From positions 1-44,094 of the forward strand of contig JBDSTZ010000463.1 of assembly GCA_039927975.1 (NCBI GenBank): a DNA stretch of 44,094 bases, written 5' to 3'. Below are positions 40,515 to 44,094 of this stretch, piece after piece. Origin of the DNA: JBDSTZ01 sp039927975. GTDB lineage: Bacteria; Pseudomonadota; Gammaproteobacteria; Burkholderiales; Burkholderiaceae_D. The position numbers and the translations under genes were made by a program. The number at the start of each line of letters is the position of its first letter. Position 1 is the first letter of the stretch. The notes beneath the pieces are model-generated. The model saw only the letters and a program-made list of their open reading frames with translations. It searched no databases and was not told where the DNA came from.

Positions 40515-42305
40515 ATGAGCAAAACCGTTGGTGATTTCGTCGTCGAGCGGCTGGCCGAATGGGGCGTGACCCGCATATTCGGCTACCCCGGCGACGGCAT
40601 CAACGGCGTGATGGGCGCCCTCAACCGCGCCGGCGGCAAGATCGAATTCATCCAGGTCCGGCATGAAGAAATGGCCGCCTTCATGGCGTCGGCGCACGCC
40701 AAGTTCAGCGGCGAAATCGGGGTCTGCCTGTCGACCGGCGGGCCGGGCGCGACCCACCTCATCACCGGCCTGTACGACGCCAAGCTGGACCACATGCCGG
40801 TGCTGGCGATCTGCGGCCAGGCCCCGCGCAGCGCGCGCGGCGCGCATTACCAGCAGGAGCTCAATCTCGACCGCATGTTCGCCGACGTGGCCGACTTCGT
40901 GCAGGAAGCGAGCGTGCCGTCGCAGGTGCGGCACCTGATCGACCGCGCCATTCGCCTCGCGCTCGGCGAGCGCGGCGTCGGCGTGCTGGTGCTGCCGAAC
41001 GACCTGCAGGAGGAAGCCTATGAGGCGCCGCCGCGCAAGCACGGCAACGTCATGTCGAGCAGCGGCTACACGCGGCCGCGGGTGGTGCCACAGGAGGCCG
41101 ATCTGCTGCGCGCGGCGCAAGTGCTCAACGCCGGCAAGACGGTAGCCATCCTGGTTGGCGCCGGCGCGCTCGGCGCCACCGACGACGTCATCGCCATCGC
41201 CGACCGCCTGCAAGCGGGCGCCGCCAAAGCCCTGCTCGGCAAAGCCGCCCTGCCCGACGACCTGCCCTGGGTCACGGGCAGCATCGGCATCCTCGGCACC
41301 AAGCCGAGCTGGGAAATGATGAACAACTGCGACACGCTGTTGATGGTCGGCACCGCCTTCCCCTACGCCGAATTCCTGCCCAAGGAAGGCGACGCCCGCG
41401 CGGTGCAGATCGACATCAGCGCGGGCATGCTGGGCATCCGCTATCCAGCCGAAGTGAACCTGCACGGCGACAGCGCGGACACCTTGCGCGCCCTGCTGCC
41501 CCTGCTTGACCAGAAAGCCGACACCGGCTGGCGCGCAACCATCGCCAAGCATATGCAGGACTGGTGGGGCACGCTTGAAGAGCGCGCCATGCAGCCGGCC
41601 AATCCGATCAATCCGCAGCGGGTCGCGTGGGAACTGTCGCCGCGCCTGCCGCACGACGCCATCATCACCAGCGATTCCGGCTCCTGCGCGAACTGGTACG
41701 CGCGCGACCTCAGAATCCGGCGCGGCATGATGTGTTCACTCTCCGGCGGCCTCGCCTCGATGGGCGCGGCGGTGCCGTACGCGCTGGCGGCCAAGTTCGC
41801 CCATCCGACACGGCCGGTCATCGCGCTGGTCGGCGACGGCGCCATGCAGATGAACAACATGGCCGAGCTGATCACGGTGGCCAAGTACTGGCGCCGCTGG
41901 GCCGACCCGCGCTGGATCGTCTGCGTGTTCAACAATGGCGACCTCAACCAGGTGACCTGGGAACAACGTGTGATGGAAGGCGATCCCAAGTTCGAAGCCA
42001 GCCAGGACATCCCGGACGTGCCCTACCACCGCTTCGCCGAGCTGATCGGCCTGAACGGCATTTTCTGCGACGACCCGGCCAGGGTGAGCGGCGCGTGGGA
42101 AGCGGCGCTGGCGGCCGACCGCCCGGTGGTCCTCGAATTCAAGACCGACCCCGAAGTGCCGCCGCTGCCGTCGCACATCAGCATGGACCAGGCGCGCCAC
42201 TTCCTCCACACCATGGTGCACGGCGATCCAAGCGAAGGCTCGATGCTGGCCGGCGTCGCCCGCCAGGTCCTGAGCGCCATCCTGCCCGGCGACAAGACAA
42301 AATAG
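40515..42305 (+). CDS. Thiamine pyrophosphate-dependent enzyme (pyruvate oxidase/acetolactate synthase-like)
   Basis: 596 residues with the three-domain TPP architecture. The N-terminal PYR domain (about 4-165) has RIFGYPGDGINGVMGAL and the catalytic Glu in IQVRHEEMAAFMA (about 50); the central domain spans about 195-330; the PP domain (about 370-560) has the GDG-N metal motif GDGAMQMNNMAEL (about 443). It is closest in layout to the stand-alone TPP-requiring proteins annotated as pyruvate oxidase/YdaP-like. Whether the product is acetate, acetyl phosphate or acetolactate cannot be told. No small regulatory IlvH-type subunit gene is adjacent, arguing against biosynthetic acetolactate synthase. 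GGGAG gives a good ribosome site. Confidence 0.9.
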   Translation: MSKTVGDFVVERLAEWGVTRIFGYPGDGINGVMGALNRAGGKIEFIQVRHEEMAAFMASAHAKFSGEIGVCLSTGGPGATHLITGLYDAKLDHMPVLAICGQAPRSARGAHYQQELNLDRMFADVADFVQEASVPSQVRHLIDRAIRLALGERGVGVLVLPNDLQEEAYEAPPRKHGNVMSSSGYTRPRVVPQEADLLRAAQVLNAGKTVAILVGAGALGATDDVIAIADRLQAGAAKALLGKAALPDDLPWVTGSIGILGTKPSWEMMNNCDTLLMVGTAFPYAEFLPKEGDARAVQIDISAGMLGIRYPAEVNLHGDSADTLRALLPLLDQKADTGWRATIAKHMQDWWGTLEERAMQPANPINPQRVAWELSPRLPHDAIITSDSGSCANWYARDLRIRRGMMCSLSGGLASMGAAVPYALAAKFAHPTRPVIALVGDGAMQMNNMAELITVAKYWRRWADPRWIVCVFNNGDLNQVTWEQRVMEGDPKFEASQDIPDVPYHRFAELIGLNGIFCDDPARVSGAWEAALAADRPVVLEFKTDPEVPPLPSHISMDQARHFLHTMVHGDPSEGSMLAGVARQVLSAILPGDKTK

Positions 42306-42349
42306 CGTCCGCGCCGCGAGGCGCCCCGGCGCCCATTCGTGCAAACAAA

Positions 42350-42422
42350 GCATGGGGGTCAGATCCGCATGGGGGTCAGATTGAGCTGATCCCGAGCTTT
42401 GGACTTAACCCCGAGCTTTGGA
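42350..42422. repeat. Paired short tandem duplications in the spacer before GH28
   Basis: GCATGGGGGTCAGAT occurs at 42350-42364 and 42367-42381 (17-base period), and CCCGAGCTTTGGA occurs at 42391-42403 and 42410-42422 (19-base period). GGGGTCAGAT-type words recur in intergenic DNA of Oxalobacteraceae by my recollection; no transposase is adjacent. Confidence 0.8.
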
Positions 42423-42446
42423 GGCGGCATCTGGCTGCTCACGTAG

Positions 42447-42475
42447 TTGATCGAATCGACCAGGTCCCGTATATT
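42447..42475 (+). promoter_or_regulatory. Candidate promoter of the GH28 gene
   Basis: TTGATC (42447-42452, 4/6) and TATATT (42470-42475, 5/6) are spaced by 17 bases. Transcription would begin about 88 bases before the start codon. Sequence inspection only. Confidence 0.45.
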
Positions 42476-42569
42476 TTCGAGGAATCTGCTCACTCAATCG
42501 TCCTGCTGATAGCGGCCCACCTTTCCGCTCCCCGTAAACACGCATTCGAACAATGAGCCAAAGCGCCCA

Positions 42570-43994
42570 ATGAAACACGTAAACGCAATCCTCCGCACGC
42601 GCCTCGCGCTCGCGGCCGTCATGGTGCTCGCCGCAAGCCACGTTTGCGCGGCCGACTTCAATGTCGGCGACTTCGGCGCCAGGCCCGACGGCGTGACGAA
42701 GAACACCGCCGCCATCCAGCAGGCGATCGACGCCGCCGCCAGGCAGGCCGGCACGGTGGTATTTCCCGCCGGGACTTATCTGACCGGCGCGATCTTCGTC
42801 AAATCGGGCGTCACCCTCAAGATCGACAAGGGCGTGTCCCTGCTCGGCTCGCGCGACATCGACGACTACCCGATGATGCCAACGCGGATCGCCGGCATCG
42901 AGATGCGCTGGCCGGCCGCGCTGGTCAACGTCTACCGGCAGAAAAAGGCGGCCATCATCGGCGAAGGCACCATCGACGGCGACGGCAAGGTGTTCTGGGA
43001 CAGCTACTGGGCGCTGCGCAAGCAGTACACACCGCGCGGCCTGCGCTGGGCGTCCGACTACGACGCGCGCCGCCCGCGCCTGGTGCAGGTGTTCGATTCA
43101 TCCGACGTCAAGGTCGGCGGCGGCCTGCTGATGCGCCGCGCGGGCTTCTGGACGCTTCACGTATGCTATTCCGACGGCGTGACCGTCGACGGCCTCACCA
43201 TCCGCAACAACGACGACGGCCATGGCCCTTCTACCGACGGCATCGACATCGACTCCTCGCGCAACGTCCTGGTGGCCAACGCCGACATCGCCGTCAACGA
43301 CGACGCGCTGGTGATGAAGGCCGGGCGCGACGCCGACGGCCTGCGCGTGGCGCGCCCGACCGAGAACGTCGTCGTGCGCGACATCATCGTGCGCGAATCG
43401 AAGGCCGGCTTCACCTTCGGCAGCGAGACCTCGGGCGGCTTTCGCAACATCGAAGCCTATAACCTTCGCTTCGAAGCCGGCGTCCCGGTCGGTATCCTGT
43501 TCAAGTCTTCGCGCACGCGTGGCGGCTGGGGCGAGAACCTGCGCCTGCACGACATCACGATGACTGGCGTGCCGGTGGTGATGCGGGTGAATATGGACTG
43601 GAATCCCAACTACAGCAACACCAGCATTCCGGCCACGGAGAAGAGCGTGCCGGACCACTGGAAGGTGATGACCACGCCGGTGCCGAAGGAACAAGGCATC
43701 GCCCATTTCCGCGACGTGAAGGTCTGGAACATCAAGGCGAGCGGCGCGAAGACCGCCTTCGAAGTCGCCGCCTATCCAGAGGCGCCACTGCAGCGCTTCC
43801 AGTTCGAGGGGATCGACATCGAAGCGGCCAACGGCGGCTACATCAAGGACGCGCAGGACTGGCGTTTTGCCCGCACCACGCTGCGCCTGCCGCCGCACGC
43901 GCCGCTCGAAGTGGGCCAGGCCAGTAGCGTGACAGGCCTGCCGGCGGGTGCCTTTATCGTCAAATCGCAGGACAAGGAGATCGAGTCGAAATGA
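42570..43994 (+). CDS. GH28 glycoside hydrolase (polygalacturonase)
   Basis: 474 residues with a signal peptide ending at SHVCAA (about 28). A right-handed beta-helix follows: FNVGDFGARPDGVTKNTAAI at the start, GTIDGDGKVFWDSYW, then the catalytic region with STDGIDIDSS (Asp223), NDDALVMKAG (Asp pair about 244-245), GSETSGG (about 283-289) and FKSSRTRGGWGE (about 311-322) in place of the RIK motif. The family hydrolyses alpha-1,4-galacturonan; the variants suggest an exo-acting or rhamnogalacturonan-type member. The first catalytic motif has Ser where Asn is usual (NTDG). It likely forms an operon with the exported protein gene that starts inside its stop codon. Confidence 0.9.
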   Translation: MKHVNAILRTRLALAAVMVLAASHVCAADFNVGDFGARPDGVTKNTAAIQQAIDAAARQAGTVVFPAGTYLTGAIFVKSGVTLKIDKGVSLLGSRDIDDYPMMPTRIAGIEMRWPAALVNVYRQKKAAIIGEGTIDGDGKVFWDSYWALRKQYTPRGLRWASDYDARRPRLVQVFDSSDVKVGGGLLMRRAGFWTLHVCYSDGVTVDGLTIRNNDDGHGPSTDGIDIDSSRNVLVANADIAVNDDALVMKAGRDADGLRVARPTENVVVRDIIVRESKAGFTFGSETSGGFRNIEAYNLRFEAGVPVGILFKSSRTRGGWGENLRLHDITMTGVPVVMRVNMDWNPNYSNTSIPATEKSVPDHWKVMTTPVPKEQGIAHFRDVKVWNIKASGAKTAFEVAAYPEAPLQRFQFEGIDIEAANGGYIKDAQDWRFARTTLRLPPHAPLEVGQASSVTGLPAGAFIVKSQDKEIESK

Positions 43995-44094
43995 AGCCAG
44001 CCTACTTTGCAGTGACGTCCTTCACGCTGCTGGTCGTGACGGGGACCGCGCTCGCGGCCGCAATCGCCACAACCACAACCGCAACCGCGCCGAT
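43991..44094 (+). CDS. Exported protein, cut by the window end
   Basis: Starts with ATG overlapping the GH28 stop (ATGA). Only 34 codons are seen: a signal peptide (MKPAYFAVTSFTLLVVTGTALA) with likely cleavage after ALA, then a Thr/Ala-rich start of the mature part. Coupling to GH28 suggests another secreted pectin-acting enzyme, but nothing in the visible part says which. Confidence 0.7.
   Translation, partial: MKPAYFAVTSFTLLVVTGTALAAAIATTTTATAP

Noticed and set aside
40323..41654. 443-codon minus-strand open frame
   Set aside because: Antisense of the TPP enzyme; His/Arg/Gln-rich shadow.
42350..42422. Remnant of an insertion sequence
   Set aside because: Only short direct repeats are present, with no terminal inverted repeats or transposase fragment.

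Overview
The window is high-GC DNA with dense gene packing, many 4-base ATGA stop/start overlaps and gene families typical of environmental Betaproteobacteria. The mix of type VI secretion, an exopolysaccharide locus with a tyrosine autokinase, GGGGTCAGAT-type intergenic repeats and several plant-polysaccharide enzymes suggests an Oxalobacteraceae soil or plant-associated bacterium of the Massilia/Duganella/Janthinobacterium kind. That placement is inference from gene content. No rRNA, tRNA, CRISPR array, insertion sequence or phage gene was seen.

Layout. (1) 154-6068: end of a type VI secretion locus: tssL, vgrG with a C-terminal extension, an unassigned 285-residue candidate effector, a GTG-started lipoprotein and an Imm71/72-like candidate immunity protein. 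The first four genes are joined by 1-4 base overlaps. (2) 6058-12772: housekeeping and regulatory genes: SDR oxidoreductase with divergent LysR regulator, short malic enzyme, pentapeptide-repeat protein, PAS-GAF-GGDEF diguanylate cyclase and AI-2E/PerM-type membrane protein. (3) 12773-15197: two largely non-coding stretches around a DUF4382 lipoprotein, with a 16-bp tandem array, a candidate promoter and a clear intrinsic terminator. (4) 15198-21730: GH95 glycosidase and PL10 pectate lyase, then a MocR-type regulator divergent from an AhpD-like protein.

(5) 21911-34872: exopolysaccharide assembly locus. The plus strand carries a Wzx-type flippase, GT2, Wzy/ligase-like polymerase, GT4 and a membrane GT2. 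The minus strand carries a BY-kinase (Wzc type) overlapping an ATP-grasp ligase, and further on a WecG/TagA/CpsF transferase. A discoidin-domain lipoprotein lies between them. Three unusual repeat expansions fall within 2 kb here: a glutamine-rich C-terminal tail on the GT4, a 27-bp repeat inside the next GT2, and a degenerate ~24-bp tandem array that begins at that GT2's stop codon. No outer-membrane exporter (Wza) or initiating phosphoglycosyltransferase is visible, so the locus is incomplete here or split in the genome.

(6) 35332-44094: heparinase II/III-type lyase; DUF1801, SRPBCC and ArsR genes (the last two overlap and are driven by a near-consensus promoter that contains a perfect palindrome and places the start codon at the expected +1); a two-domain DUF1566 lipoprotein; a TPP-dependent oxidase/decarboxylase; a GH28 polygalacturonase; and the first codons of an exported protein cut by the window edge. 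GH95, PL10, heparinase-type lyase and GH28 together suggest breakdown of pectin-like or uronate-containing polysaccharides.

The most unusual material is the repeat-laden glycosyltransferase segment (26.9-28.9 kb), the VgrG-linked unassigned effector/immunity module (3.7-6.1 kb), and the recurring short tandem repeats in intergenic spacers.
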